A DNA stretch of 64,000 bases, from positions 248,001-312,000 of the forward strand of contig NZ_CP029187.1 in the NCBI RefSeq assembly GCF_003097535.1. Reading direction: 5' to 3'. Below, piece after piece: positions 27,550 through 37,015 of this stretch; the stretch's first letter is position 1; each line of letters opens with the position of its first letter. The stretch comes from Flavobacterium pallidum. Lineage in GTDB: Bacteria > Bacteroidota > Bacteroidia > Flavobacteriales > Flavobacteriaceae. A model generated the notes under the pieces. That model ran no database searches and was not told the DNA's origin. It saw only the letters and a program-made list of their open reading frames with translations. A program made the translations under genes and the position numbers.

Positions 27550-29088
27550 TTATTCGGTATACAATAAATGCGCCAGCCTGTTGTCTCGCTGGTACACATC
27601 ATCATAAAAACTCACATTGCCATTCTCATCAGCCCTTGCCGTAAAATAGGCGATGTATACCGGAATTTTATGCTTCAGCGAATAATGGCTTTCCTTGCCT
27701 GCATGCATGGCTTCGTCTATCTTTTCCGGACTCCAGTTTTTGTCGCTGTCCAGAATTTTGACGGCAAGGTCACGCGCTTTCTCTACCCTTACGCAGCCAT
27801 GGCTGAATGCACGCGTATCTTTTGAAAACAGGCTTTTCGCAGGGGTATCATGCAGGTAAATGTTGTTCGAATTCGGAAACATGAATTTCACCAACCCCAA
27901 AGAGTTCTCATTACCCGGTTTCTGCCTGACCTGCCCGTTATTCCATTCCATGTTGTGTTTTTCAAGATAATCAGGATCGGCATCAATGCCAGGCTGTATT
28001 TCCTTTTTGATAATGCTCGGCGGGATATTCCAATACGGACTGAATACCAGATAACTCATTTTCCCGCTGAAAACCACCGTTTTATTGAGTTCCTTACCCA
28101 CAACGACATTCGACTCCAGGACCGGCTTGCCTTCTCGGAAATACACGAGCCTGTACGACGGGATATTTACGGCAATCAGCTCTTTCGATTCGGTGATATC
28201 GGGATCAATCCAGCGGCAGCGCTCCATATTTACCACGATGGTCTTGATGCGCTCCTGCACCGGCACGTTCATTTCCTTGACCAAAGCAGGCGTGATGATA
28301 TTATCGGGTGCACGGCCCTGCCTCTGCTCATACCTTGCTAACCCGGCCTTCAGTTCGTCATCAAACACAGTGCTTTTCGAATCGGCTGCCAGGTCACCCA
28401 CTATAGCCAGCCTGGTCCTGATTTGCGCAATCCCGGGATCATTATCGCCGGGCTTGAGCGACTTCTTCCCTTCAGGCCAGGTAATGCTTCCCCAACCGCC
28501 TTTTTTCTGGATTTCGCGGTAACGCTGCAGTCCTTTGCGTAGATTGTAATATTGCCCGATAAGTTCCTTTTCATCTTTTTTAATCAGGTCAGGATCTTTC
28601 ATCAGCGCATCAAGGTAATCAACATAAGCACCTTTTTCCCTTGGAAGGTACCAGCCCGTTTGCTTGCTTTTATCGGCATCGAGGCCTTCCAGCACTTTGC
28701 TGGTATAAAAAAAGTACATCCCGCTGATCAGCAAATCATTATCGGTTTCGGGTTTTTTCTTTTCGTCGATGTCATAAATGGCTGCAATCTTGTCGCGGTA
28801 AGGCAGTTTTGTCACTACCCCTTCAGCGCCAATCTGGCTCGCCCTGTTGTACAGTACTTCAGCAAATTCGACCCTTCCGCCATCATCATACCAGATAAAA
28901 TGGTTCTGGTGTTTTTCATACAATTCCGTCATTTGCTCTTCAAAATCTGCAAATTCAGGATATCTTTCGAAAAAAGTTTCAAATTTGGCATCATCAATAG
29001 ACATCTTGTCGACATCGAATTTCTTTTTACAGGAGACAACGCCAAATAACATCAGGCAGGAAAGGGCAAACAAACGTATGGTCCTCAT
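27550..29088 (-). CDS. L,D-transpeptidase family lipoprotein, YcbB-like
   Basis: 512 residues. A lipoprotein signal (MRTIRLFALSCLMLFGVVSC) places the lipidated Cys at residue 20. A long helical substrate domain (about 30-250) includes a peptidoglycan-binding-like stretch (GDNDPGIAQIRTRLAIVGDL). The YkuD catalytic domain follows (about 290-480), with the active-site motif SHGCVR (His430, Cys432) and the upstream conserved His in IYLHDTPAKSLF. The product should form 3-3 cross-links in peptidoglycan, or attach proteins to it, in the periplasm. Length and layout match the large YcbB class rather than the short YkuD type. The neighbours give no further hint. Confidence 0.93.
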   Translation of the reverse strand: MRTIRLFALSCLMLFGVVSCKKKFDVDKMSIDDAKFETFFERYPEFADFEEQMTELYEKHQNHFIWYDDGGRVEFAEVLYNRASQIGAEGVVTKLPYRDKIAAIYDIDEKKKPETDNDLLISGMYFFYTSKVLEGLDADKSKQTGWYLPREKGAYVDYLDALMKDPDLIKKDEKELIGQYYNLRKGLQRYREIQKKGGWGSITWPEGKKSLKPGDNDPGIAQIRTRLAIVGDLAADSKSTVFDDELKAGLARYEQRQGRAPDNIITPALVKEMNVPVQERIKTIVVNMERCRWIDPDITESKELIAVNIPSYRLVYFREGKPVLESNVVVGKELNKTVVFSGKMSYLVFSPYWNIPPSIIKKEIQPGIDADPDYLEKHNMEWNNGQVRQKPGNENSLGLVKFMFPNSNNIYLHDTPAKSLFSKDTRAFSHGCVRVEKARDLAVKILDSDKNWSPEKIDEAMHAGKESHYSLKHKIPVYIAYFTARADENGNVSFYDDVYQRDNRLAHLLYTE

Positions 29089-29121
29089 GGTAATTGTTTT
29101 TAGGATTTAAAACTTTTACTA

Positions 29122-29129
29122 CAAAAGTA
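29122..29129 (-). promoter_or_regulatory. -7 box of the L,D-transpeptidase gene
   Basis: The minus strand reads TACTTTTG, an exact TAnnTTTG match about 33 bases before the ATG. No clear -33 TTG is seen. Confidence 0.45.
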
Positions 29130-29226
29130 TCGCCATCGCCGCAGTTTAGGCTTATATAATTTTTGGATTAGGTTACAGGTTTTGGATGCCTATTTTACGT
29201 ATTTTAGTGCTGCTTAAAAACTTGCC

Positions 29227-30948
29227 GTGAAAGACCAAAAAAAACCAGGAATCATGCAGCTGCTGACACCTTATAAAGGGATGTTGGCCCTGCTGTTGAT
29301 TTTTACTTTATTTAGCAACGCCATCAACCTGTGGCTGCCGAAAATCATTTCCAAAAGCATTGACTCGTTTGAAAAAGGGCACTTTGCTTTCCGCCCGATC
29401 ATCATCGAATTTACGATTGCCGTCGTGGCCATATTTATTTTCGGTTACCTCCAGAGCATTATCCAGACCTACGCTTCAGAAAAAGTGGCACGCGACCTGC
29501 GCAACCGTCTTTCCGACACCATTTCGCGGCAAAGCTATGCCTGGATTGAAGATGCCAACCCGTCAAAACTGCTCACAAACCTCACCGCCGATGTCGATTC
29601 GATCAAGATGTTCGTTTCCCAGGCCATCGTGGCCGTCGTGTCGTCGTTGTTTGTGATCATTGGCGCGAGTATCCTGTTATTCAGCATCAACTGGAAACTG
29701 GCACTTTGCGTCATTGCCATCATCCCGATAATAGGGATTACTTTTTTTATGGTGTTGCGAAAGGTACGCGCCTTGTTTATACAAAGCCGCGCCGTAACGG
29801 ACCGGCTCAATAAGGTCATCAGCGAAAGTGTTCTCGGATCGGCCATCATCCGTGTGGTCAATTCGCAGATTCCCGAATACCGGAAATTCCTTGAACTCAA
29901 TACCAAAGCGCGTGATTTCGGGCTTTCCATTTTAGGGCTTTTCGCCGGGCTGATTCCAGTGATTACCTTTACGGCAAACATGGCCGGGCTTTCCATTTTA
30001 GCTTTAGGAGGGCATTTCGTCATCACCGGAAGCATGAGCATCGGGGATTTTGCAGCATTCAACAGTTATCTTGCGATGTTGATTTTTCCGATACTTGTCA
30101 TCGGTTTTATGAGCAACGTCATTGCGCAGGCTACGGCTTCCTATGCCCGGATTTCGAATATCATCGAGACCCCCGAAGTCGCTGAAACAGGCTTCCTATC
30201 CAATGATTTAAGCGGCGCCATTGTGCTGTCAGATGTGAACGTATCTTATGCACAGGTTCCGGTATTGAAAGACATTTCCTTATCGATAAAGCCTGGTTCG
30301 AAAACGGCCATCATCGGCCCGACAGCTGCCGGAAAAACCCAACTGCTCTACCTGCTTACCGGACTGATTCCCGCAGACAGTGGAACGGTTTTGTTTGATG
30401 GCCATCCGATAAACGGTTATAAAAGTGATATTTTCCACAGCCAGATCGGGTTTGTATTCCAGGACAGCATCATCTTCAACATGAGCATCCGCGAAAATAT
30501 TGCGTTCAGCGATGCCGTTACCGACGGGTCTTTGGCAAAAGCCATACAAACCGCCGAGCTAAGCGATTTCATTGATTCGCTTCCGCAGAAATTAAACACC
30601 GTAGTTTCCGAAAGGGGTTCGAGCCTTTCCGGAGGGCAGAAACAGCGCATCATGCTCGCAAGGGCATTGGCAGTAAACCCTTCCATATTATTACTGGATG
30701 ATTTTACCGCGCGCGTCGACCCGCAGACAGAAGCCAAAATCCTCGAAAACATCAGCAGGAATTATCCTGACCTGACATTGATATCGGTCACGCAGAAAAT
30801 CGCCGCCGTCGAAAATTTCGACCAGATTATCCTCATGATGCAGGGCGAAGTCATCGCATCCGGCATCCACAGCGAACTGATGGAGTCGAGCCCGGAATAT
30901 GTTCAATTATCAAATTCCCAAAAAAGCACCAGCCATTATGAAATATAA
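29227..30948 (+). CDS. ABC exporter half-transporter, degenerate-site subunit
   Basis: 573 residues from a GTG start (MKDQKKPGIMQLLTPYKG). Six membrane helices (about 15-310) are followed by an ATPase domain (about 325-570). Walker A is GPTAAGKTQ and the signature LSGGQKQR is intact, but Walker B is LLLDDFT with Asp where the catalytic Glu belongs, and the switch His is replaced by Gln (SVTQK). These changes mark the non-catalytic site of a heterodimeric exporter (TmrAB/BmrCD/MdlAB type). It overlaps the partner gene by 11 bp. The substrate (drug, lipid or peptide) is unknown. Confidence 0.92.
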   Translation: MKDQKKPGIMQLLTPYKGMLALLLIFTLFSNAINLWLPKIISKSIDSFEKGHFAFRPIIIEFTIAVVAIFIFGYLQSIIQTYASEKVARDLRNRLSDTISRQSYAWIEDANPSKLLTNLTADVDSIKMFVSQAIVAVVSSLFVIIGASILLFSINWKLALCVIAIIPIIGITFFMVLRKVRALFIQSRAVTDRLNKVISESVLGSAIIRVVNSQIPEYRKFLELNTKARDFGLSILGLFAGLIPVITFTANMAGLSILALGGHFVITGSMSIGDFAAFNSYLAMLIFPILVIGFMSNVIAQATASYARISNIIETPEVAETGFLSNDLSGAIVLSDVNVSYAQVPVLKDISLSIKPGSKTAIIGPTAAGKTQLLYLLTGLIPADSGTVLFDGHPINGYKSDIFHSQIGFVFQDSIIFNMSIRENIAFSDAVTDGSLAKAIQTAELSDFIDSLPQKLNTVVSERGSSLSGGQKQRIMLARALAVNPSILLLDDFTARVDPQTEAKILENISRNYPDLTLISVTQKIAAVENFDQIILMMQGEVIASGIHSELMESSPEYVQLSNSQKSTSHYEI

Positions 30949-32701
30949 TCTGAACGCACTTTCGGGAGACGGTAAAAAAGCCTCCACCTTTTCAGGACTG
31001 CGGAGCCTGCTGAAGCTGATTGCGCACGAACGTAAAAACTTATTGCTTGCCATGATGGCGATCCTGCTGAATTCGACACTGAACTTACTCGGGCCTTACC
31101 TCATCGGCCACACCATTGATGTATACATCCAAAATAAGGAATATCATGGCGTTTTGGTCTATTCGACAATTTTGCTGGCCATGTACCTCACCGGTTTATT
31201 CACCAGTTATTTCCAGACGAAACTGATGGGTGGTGTTGGGCAACGGATGCTGTTTACGCTACGCAATACGATTTTCAACAAACTGCAATCGCTGCCCGTG
31301 GCCTTCTTTAATTCGAATAAAGCCGGGGATCTGATCTCACGCGTCAATAATGATACCGATAAGATCAATACGTTCTTCTCACAATCACTCATGCAGTTCA
31401 TCGGAAGCATCGCCACGATGACAGGCGCGGGGATATTCCTGCTGGTCATCAACCCGAAACTTGGTGCGGCGACGCTCGTACCGGGATTGCTGATTTTGCT
31501 TTTCACGCAGGTGATTTCACCCTGGGTAAAACGGAAAAATGCCGCAAACCTGAAAAGTACCGGCGGACTAAGCAGCGAAATCCAGGAAAGCCTGGCGAAT
31601 TTCCGTGTCATTATTGCCTTCAACCGCAGGGATTATTTCAGGAAAAGGTTCGCGAATGTGAGTCAGGAAAATTACAACACCGCAGTAGGCGCAGGACTGG
31701 CGAATAATTTGTTCCTGCCGGTGTCTACGTTATTTTCAAGCCTGGCACAGCTTATCGTATTGTCCTATGGCATCTACCTGATTTCAAACCATGAATTCAC
31801 CATCGGTTTGCTGGTGAGTTACCTCGCTTATGCGGTGAACTTTTACAACCCTTTGCGGCAATTGGCAACGCTATGGACGAGCTTTCAGGTGGCTATGGCG
31901 GGCTGGGACCGTGTAAACCAGATTTTGTCACTGGAGAATGATTTGCACACACAACCCGATGCCGAAACCGATGAAAAGCCTACGGCCTTTATCGAATTCA
32001 GGAATGTGCATTTCGGTTATGAGGAAGGGCGGGAAATACTGCACGATGTTTCGCTTCAAATCGAACGGGGCAAAACCTATGCCTTCGTTGGCCCCACAGG
32101 CGGCGGAAAATCGACAACGGCTTCCCTGATTGCAAGGCTTTATGATCCGCGGAAGGGAAAAGTGTTTTTGGACGGAAAAAACATAAAGACGTATACTGCC
32201 GAAGAACGGGCAGAAAAAATCGGTTTTATACTTCAGGATCCCTTCCTGTTTTCGGGCACTGTGAAAGAAAACATATTATATGGTAACGAAAAGTACAAGG
32301 ATTTTACTGATGCTGCACTCGAAAAAGTGATGCATGATAACAATTTACAGAAGCTGACATCCATTTTTGAAAACGGATTAGAGACTTTGGTTTCCTCATC
32401 CGGTGAAAGCATCAGCCTTGGTCAAAAACAACTGATTGCCTTTATACGTGCCGTATTGCGCAATCCTGATGTACTGATCCTGGATGAAGCCACCGCCAAT
32501 ATCGATACCGTGACCGAGCAGCTTTTGCAGGAAATCCTGAGCGGGCTTCCTGAAAAGACGACGCGCATCATCATCGCCCATAGGTTAAATACCATCAAAG
32601 ATGCGGATGTGATTTACTTTGTCAATTCCGGCGAAATTGTACGCGCAGGGTCATTTTCAGAGGCACTCGAGCTGCTGATGAAAGGCAAAAGGGCACGCTG
32701 A
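30938..32701 (+). CDS. ABC exporter half-transporter, catalytic-site subunit
   Basis: 587 residues from the ATG of MKYNLNALSGDGKKAS, which lies inside the end of the upstream gene; an earlier in-frame ATG at 30899 would lengthen the overlap without adding family sequence. Six membrane helices (about 30-330) precede the ATPase domain (about 345-585). Walker A is GPTGGGKST (about 384-392), Walker B LILDEAT has the catalytic Glu and the switch IIAHRL has His, but the signature reads ISLGQKQ instead of LSGGQ. The defects complement those of the upstream subunit, so the two should form one heterodimer with one working and one degenerate ATP site. Confidence 0.92.
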   Translation: MKYNLNALSGDGKKASTFSGLRSLLKLIAHERKNLLLAMMAILLNSTLNLLGPYLIGHTIDVYIQNKEYHGVLVYSTILLAMYLTGLFTSYFQTKLMGGVGQRMLFTLRNTIFNKLQSLPVAFFNSNKAGDLISRVNNDTDKINTFFSQSLMQFIGSIATMTGAGIFLLVINPKLGAATLVPGLLILLFTQVISPWVKRKNAANLKSTGGLSSEIQESLANFRVIIAFNRRDYFRKRFANVSQENYNTAVGAGLANNLFLPVSTLFSSLAQLIVLSYGIYLISNHEFTIGLLVSYLAYAVNFYNPLRQLATLWTSFQVAMAGWDRVNQILSLENDLHTQPDAETDEKPTAFIEFRNVHFGYEEGREILHDVSLQIERGKTYAFVGPTGGGKSTTASLIARLYDPRKGKVFLDGKNIKTYTAEERAEKIGFILQDPFLFSGTVKENILYGNEKYKDFTDAALEKVMHDNNLQKLTSIFENGLETLVSSSGESISLGQKQLIAFIRAVLRNPDVLILDEATANIDTVTEQLLQEILSGLPEKTTRIIIAHRLNTIKDADVIYFVNSGEIVRAGSFSEALELLMKGKRAR

Positions 32702-32806
32702 TAACTTTCTTTTAACATTTGTTTTGCGCAATAAGAAGGTCATAATGGCTAACTTTATTCGCTTATGCGCATATTTAAATGTATATTAGAATCATAAATT
32801 GGATCA

Positions 32807-33244
32807 ATGGGCGATAAACCTTTACGAATAATCCTTGCGGAAGATGATGGTGATGACCGCTTGCTTTTTGGAGAAGCGCTGCATGAACTAGGCAAAAATG
32901 TCCATCTTGTAGTAGCTGATAATGGCATCAAATTAATGGAAATCCTGAACGGCATGGACGAACTGCCTTTAATGGTATTCACCGATCTGAATATGCCTCT
33001 CAAAGATGGCATCGATGCTGTGCGGGATATTCGCAACGAGGAACGATTCAAAACTTTGCCGGTGGTTGTTTTTTCCACCTCGTATGATGTTGCCGTTGCG
33101 GAAAAGCTACGCCAACTGGGTGCCACAAATTATTTCCTGAAGCCCAATGCATTCAATGACCTGAAATCTGTAATAGGATTGGCAATTGATATTGTCACCG
33201 ATCCTGAAACTTCCACATCAACATCGTTCGTACTGAACGCCTAG
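32807..33244 (+). CDS. single-domain response regulator (CheY/Rcp1-like)
   Basis: 145 residues, all receiver domain. The acidic pair is in ILAEDDGDDRLLF, the phospho-acceptor is Asp60 in FTDLNMPLKDG, then come the Thr/Ser switch (VVFSTS) and Lys in FLKPNAF. There is no output domain, so it acts by protein contact or as a phosphorelay shuttle, as in Rcp1-type regulators paired with PAS or phytochrome kinases. It ends 4 bp before the histidine kinase gene and is surely co-transcribed with it. Confidence 0.93.
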   Translation: MGDKPLRIILAEDDGDDRLLFGEALHELGKNVHLVVADNGIKLMEILNGMDELPLMVFTDLNMPLKDGIDAVRDIRNEERFKTLPVVVFSTSYDVAVAEKLRQLGATNYFLKPNAFNDLKSVIGLAIDIVTDPETSTSTSFVLNA

Positions 33245-33248
33245 GCCC

Positions 33249-36113
33249 ATGACAAACACTACGAAAAATGCTTACAGTTTCCTTTCCGGCAATGGCGAAA
33301 TGGCCAGGCTCACCAGGGAAAAAGATTGGGAGAACACTGCCGTCGGCGCAATAGAAAACTGGCCGCAAAGCCTTCGCACCACCTTAGGCTTATTATTGAA
33401 ATCCAAATTCCCGATGTTCCTGTTTTGGGGCCCGGATTTGGTATGCTTTTATAATGATGCGTATCGCCCAAGCTTGGGTCAGAATGGCAAACATCCTAAT
33501 ATTTTAGGACAAAAAGGCGAAATTGCCTGGCCTGAAATATGGGATATCATCAAGCCCCTTATGGACCAGGTTATCAATGGCGATGAAGCGACCTGGGCAG
33601 AAGACCAGCTGATTCCCATCTTCAGAAACGGAAAAATTGAAGATGTATACTGGACGTTCAGCTACAGTCCGGTGATTGACGAATCGGGGAACGTCGGCGG
33701 TGTTTTTGTGACCTGCACGGAAAGTACCGAAAAAGTAAATCTGATTGCTGATCTTAAAAAAACGGAGCGATCACTTACGGCAGCATTAAGTCAATTGGAA
33801 ATTACGGACAAGCGTTTCCGAAATACCGTGCAGCAGGCACCGTTAGGCATTACTATACTGCGCGGCCCTGAATTCATACCTGAAATGGCAAATGACAATT
33901 ATCTGCAGTTGGTTGACAGGACTTTATCGGAATTTGTGGGCAGGCCGTTATTTGATTCCCTTCCCAGTGTAAAATCAGTAGTGGAGCCGCTGCTTAAAAA
34001 TGTCCTTGAAACCGGTGAAGCTTTCCATGCATCAGAACTTTCGGTGATGTTAAATCGTTATGGTAAAGAAGAGCTCGGCTATTTCAACCTTGTATACCAT
34101 CCGTTGCGGGAAGATGACAACAGTATTTCAGGCATTATGGTTGTCGCTACAGAGGTGACTGAAGCGGTTTATGGGAAACACGCACTGATGGAAAGTGAGA
34201 AGCAATTCCGGAACCTCGTGATGCAATCGCCGATCGCCATGACAATATTCAGGGGACCAGATTACATTGTGGAAATTGCAAATGATATCCTGATCAAAAA
34301 TATCTGGCGTAAAAACAGCGAAGATGTCATCGGCAAGAGCATCCTTGATGTCTTTCCTGAACTGAATGAACAAAAATACCCTGCCTTGCTTGAGGAAGTC
34401 CTCATTACAGGCAAAATCCATAAAGAAAGTGAATCGATCGCGTTCGTACAGGGAGATGATGGCATGCGTAAATTTTATCTCGATTACCAATATGCCCCCT
34501 TGCATGAAGCTGACGGCAGTATTTCAGGCATTATGGTTACCGTAAATGATGTTACCGAACGTGTCGAGGCGCGCAAAAAACTGGAGGATGCAGAAGAAAG
34601 GCTGCGATTGGCTACCGAAGCGGCAGAAATGTCTACATGGGACCTGGATTTATCCACGAAGGAAATCATCCATTCTGAAAGGCTGGCAGAAATATTCGGT
34701 CATGACAAAACCAGGAAAATTTCACATGCCGACATGCGTCTGCAAATCCATCCCGACGACCGTTCTGAAATTGTCGAAAAAGCTTTCGCAGAAGCCCTGC
34801 ACACCGGTGTCTATAAGTATGAAGCGCGGGTAATCAAACCCACTGGCCAGACAATCTGGATCAGGACACAAGGCAAAGTATTTTTTGACGAGGAAAATAA
34901 GCCCTTAAAAATGCTGGGGACCTTACGCGACATCAATGAAGAAAAACTCTGGCAGCAGGAATTGCTGGAGAGTGAAACAAAATTCAGGCTGCTCGCCGAT
35001 TCGCTGCCGCAGCATATCTGGACTACGAACCAACATGGCGAGATTACTTATTTCAATAAATCCGTACAGGAATATTCAGGCTTAAGTCCGAAGACTTTGA
35101 AAGAAGTCGGCTGGGTCGATATCGTGCATCCGGATGAAATAGCCCATACGGTCCAAAGCTGGCAGGATTCCATAAACACAGGAAAGGATTACATCTTCCA
35201 GCACCGTTTCAGGCGTTACGATGGCATTTACCGCTGGCATCTTTGCCGTGCCACTGCACAACGTGACCCTTCCGGAGAAATTCAGATGTGGGTGGGTACA
35301 AGCACCGATATCCATGAGCAGCAGGAATTCGTGAATGAGCTTGAGAAAAAGGTCATGGAACGAACCCGCGAACTGGAACGGAAAAACAACGATTTGGAAA
35401 AGATGAATGCCGAATTGCAGTCATTTGCTTATGTTTCCAGCCATGATCTCCAGGAACCGTTGCGCAAGATACAAACATTCGCAAGTCGCCTGATTGAAAA
35501 GGAATATGAGGCTTTATCGGACAATGCCAAGGATTATTTCAATCGTATGCAATTGGCAGCCAACCGTATGCAAACGCTCATTCTTGACCTCCTCGCCTAT
35601 TCGAGAACCAGTAGTTCGGATCTGAAATTCATTAGAACCGACCTCCGGAAAATCGTTGATGAAGTCGGGAAAGAGCTTAAGGAAACTATAGAAGAGAAAA
35701 AAGCCATCATCCATATTGGCCATCTTGATACCATATCCGTCGTGCCATTCCAGTTTGTCCAGCTGATGCACAACCTGATCGGAAATGCACTAAAATTCAG
35801 CAAACCTGGCACCAGTCCTGAAATTACAATCAAAAGTAAAATCATCCACGGCAATCAAACCAAAATCGCTTCGTTACGACAGGATGAATCGTATTGCCAT
35901 ATCTCCGTCTCCGACAATGGCATCGGTTTCGATCCGCAATATGGCGAGCGCATTTTTGAAGTATTTCAACGCCTGCATGCTAAAAATGAGTTCTCGGGGA
36001 CCGGCATCGGATTAGCCATTGTCAAGAAGATTGTGCTGAACCATCACGGCGCGATTACCGCAACGGGCATCCCCGATAATGGCACGACTTTCGATATCTA
36101 TATCCCTGCGTAA
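33249..36113 (+). CDS. multi-PAS sensor histidine kinase
   Basis: 954 residues without a clear membrane segment, so probably a cytoplasmic sensor. Four or five PAS/PAC modules occupy residues 1-690. Two adjacent ones are close relatives (QQAPLGITILRGPEFIPEMA and MQSPIAMTIFRGPDYIVEIA), suggesting internal duplication. A coiled coil (KVMERTRELERKNNDLEKMN) leads to HisKA with phospho-acceptor His732 in SSHDLQEPLRKI. HATPase_c follows, with N box LMHNLIGNALKFS, G1 DNGIGFD and G2 GTGIGLAIVKKI. It probably phosphorylates the receiver encoded 4 bp upstream. The signal is unknown; no haem- or flavin-binding residue pattern could be assigned by eye. Confidence 0.93.
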   Translation: MTNTTKNAYSFLSGNGEMARLTREKDWENTAVGAIENWPQSLRTTLGLLLKSKFPMFLFWGPDLVCFYNDAYRPSLGQNGKHPNILGQKGEIAWPEIWDIIKPLMDQVINGDEATWAEDQLIPIFRNGKIEDVYWTFSYSPVIDESGNVGGVFVTCTESTEKVNLIADLKKTERSLTAALSQLEITDKRFRNTVQQAPLGITILRGPEFIPEMANDNYLQLVDRTLSEFVGRPLFDSLPSVKSVVEPLLKNVLETGEAFHASELSVMLNRYGKEELGYFNLVYHPLREDDNSISGIMVVATEVTEAVYGKHALMESEKQFRNLVMQSPIAMTIFRGPDYIVEIANDILIKNIWRKNSEDVIGKSILDVFPELNEQKYPALLEEVLITGKIHKESESIAFVQGDDGMRKFYLDYQYAPLHEADGSISGIMVTVNDVTERVEARKKLEDAEERLRLATEAAEMSTWDLDLSTKEIIHSERLAEIFGHDKTRKISHADMRLQIHPDDRSEIVEKAFAEALHTGVYKYEARVIKPTGQTIWIRTQGKVFFDEENKPLKMLGTLRDINEEKLWQQELLESETKFRLLADSLPQHIWTTNQHGEITYFNKSVQEYSGLSPKTLKEVGWVDIVHPDEIAHTVQSWQDSINTGKDYIFQHRFRRYDGIYRWHLCRATAQRDPSGEIQMWVGTSTDIHEQQEFVNELEKKVMERTRELERKNNDLEKMNAELQSFAYVSSHDLQEPLRKIQTFASRLIEKEYEALSDNAKDYFNRMQLAANRMQTLILDLLAYSRTSSSDLKFIRTDLRKIVDEVGKELKETIEEKKAIIHIGHLDTISVVPFQFVQLMHNLIGNALKFSKPGTSPEITIKSKIIHGNQTKIASLRQDESYCHISVSDNGIGFDPQYGERIFEVFQRLHAKNEFSGTGIGLAIVKKIVLNHHGAITATGIPDNGTTFDIYIPA

Positions 36114-36215
36114 GCGCTTTGTACCTGGGCATTTGATAATATTGTAATCTATCCTTAAAATTCCGTAAGCAGTTCCATTGCTATAATTGCAAACTTTGTA
36201 AGAGACGCTAAAATC

Positions 36216-37010
36216 ATGCTTATGAAGGCTTTATGGAAGGGCGGCATCAGCTTCGGCCTGGTCAATATTCCGGTTCGTTTGTACAGCGGGTCTGTTACCC
36301 ACCGCATTGACCTGGACATGATCCGTAAAAAGGACCATTGTGCCATCGAATATGTGCGTGTCTGCAAAAAAGACGGGAAGGAAGTGCCGTGGGACGAAAT
36401 CGAAAAAGGTTACCGCCGTGACGATGGCGATTATGTTGTACTGGACAAAGCCGATTTTGCGAAAGCGATGCCCGAAAAAACACAAACCATAGACATTTTC
36501 GAATTCGTACTGGAAGATGAAATCCCTTCACAATATCTCGAAAAGCCTTACATCGTAGAGCCTGAGAAATCAGCCATGAAAACGTACGCCTTATTGCGTG
36601 CAGCGCTAAAAAAATCGGGTAAAGTCGGTCTGGCAAAATTCATCATACGCAGCGCAGAGCATTTAGGCATCCTGAAAGTGGAAGATGATGCGATTTTGTT
36701 GATTCAGATACGCTTCGACCAGGATCTGCGCGATCCATCAGAAGCAAAAATCCCAGGAGAGATTTCAATCCAGAAAAAAGAACTCGACATGGCCATGACG
36801 ATTATCGATCAGATGACCGACAAATTTGAGCCTGAAAAATATAAAGACACTTACAAAGACGAGCTCTTGAAAATGATTAAGAAAAAACTCGCCGAACCCA
36901 AAGGAAAGAAATCAGCCAAAAAAGAAGCTCCCGAAACCAAAGCCAAAAAAACGGACACTGATGATTTATTGTCACAGCTCAAAGCCAGTCTCGAAGCAAT
37001 GAAAAACTAA
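36216..37010 (+). CDS. ku: non-homologous end joining protein Ku
   Basis: 264 residues. Bacterial Ku forms a homodimeric ring on double-strand DNA ends and recruits LigD. The N-terminus MKALWKGGISFGLVNIPVRL is the family signature (a second ATG at 36222 gives exactly this start), and the core contains KPYIVEPEKSAMKTYALLRAA. The C-terminal ~40 residues are lysine-rich (KKKLAEPKGKKSAKKEA) and probably contact DNA. It lies 5 bp upstream of ligD, so the two form one operon. Confidence 0.97.
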   Translation: MLMKALWKGGISFGLVNIPVRLYSGSVTHRIDLDMIRKKDHCAIEYVRVCKKDGKEVPWDEIEKGYRRDDGDYVVLDKADFAKAMPEKTQTIDIFEFVLEDEIPSQYLEKPYIVEPEKSAMKTYALLRAALKKSGKVGLAKFIIRSAEHLGILKVEDDAILLIQIRFDQDLRDPSEAKIPGEISIQKKELDMAMTIIDQMTDKFEPEKYKDTYKDELLKMIKKKLAEPKGKKSAKKEAPETKAKKTDTDDLLSQLKASLEAMKN

Positions 37011-37015
37011 TTGTT

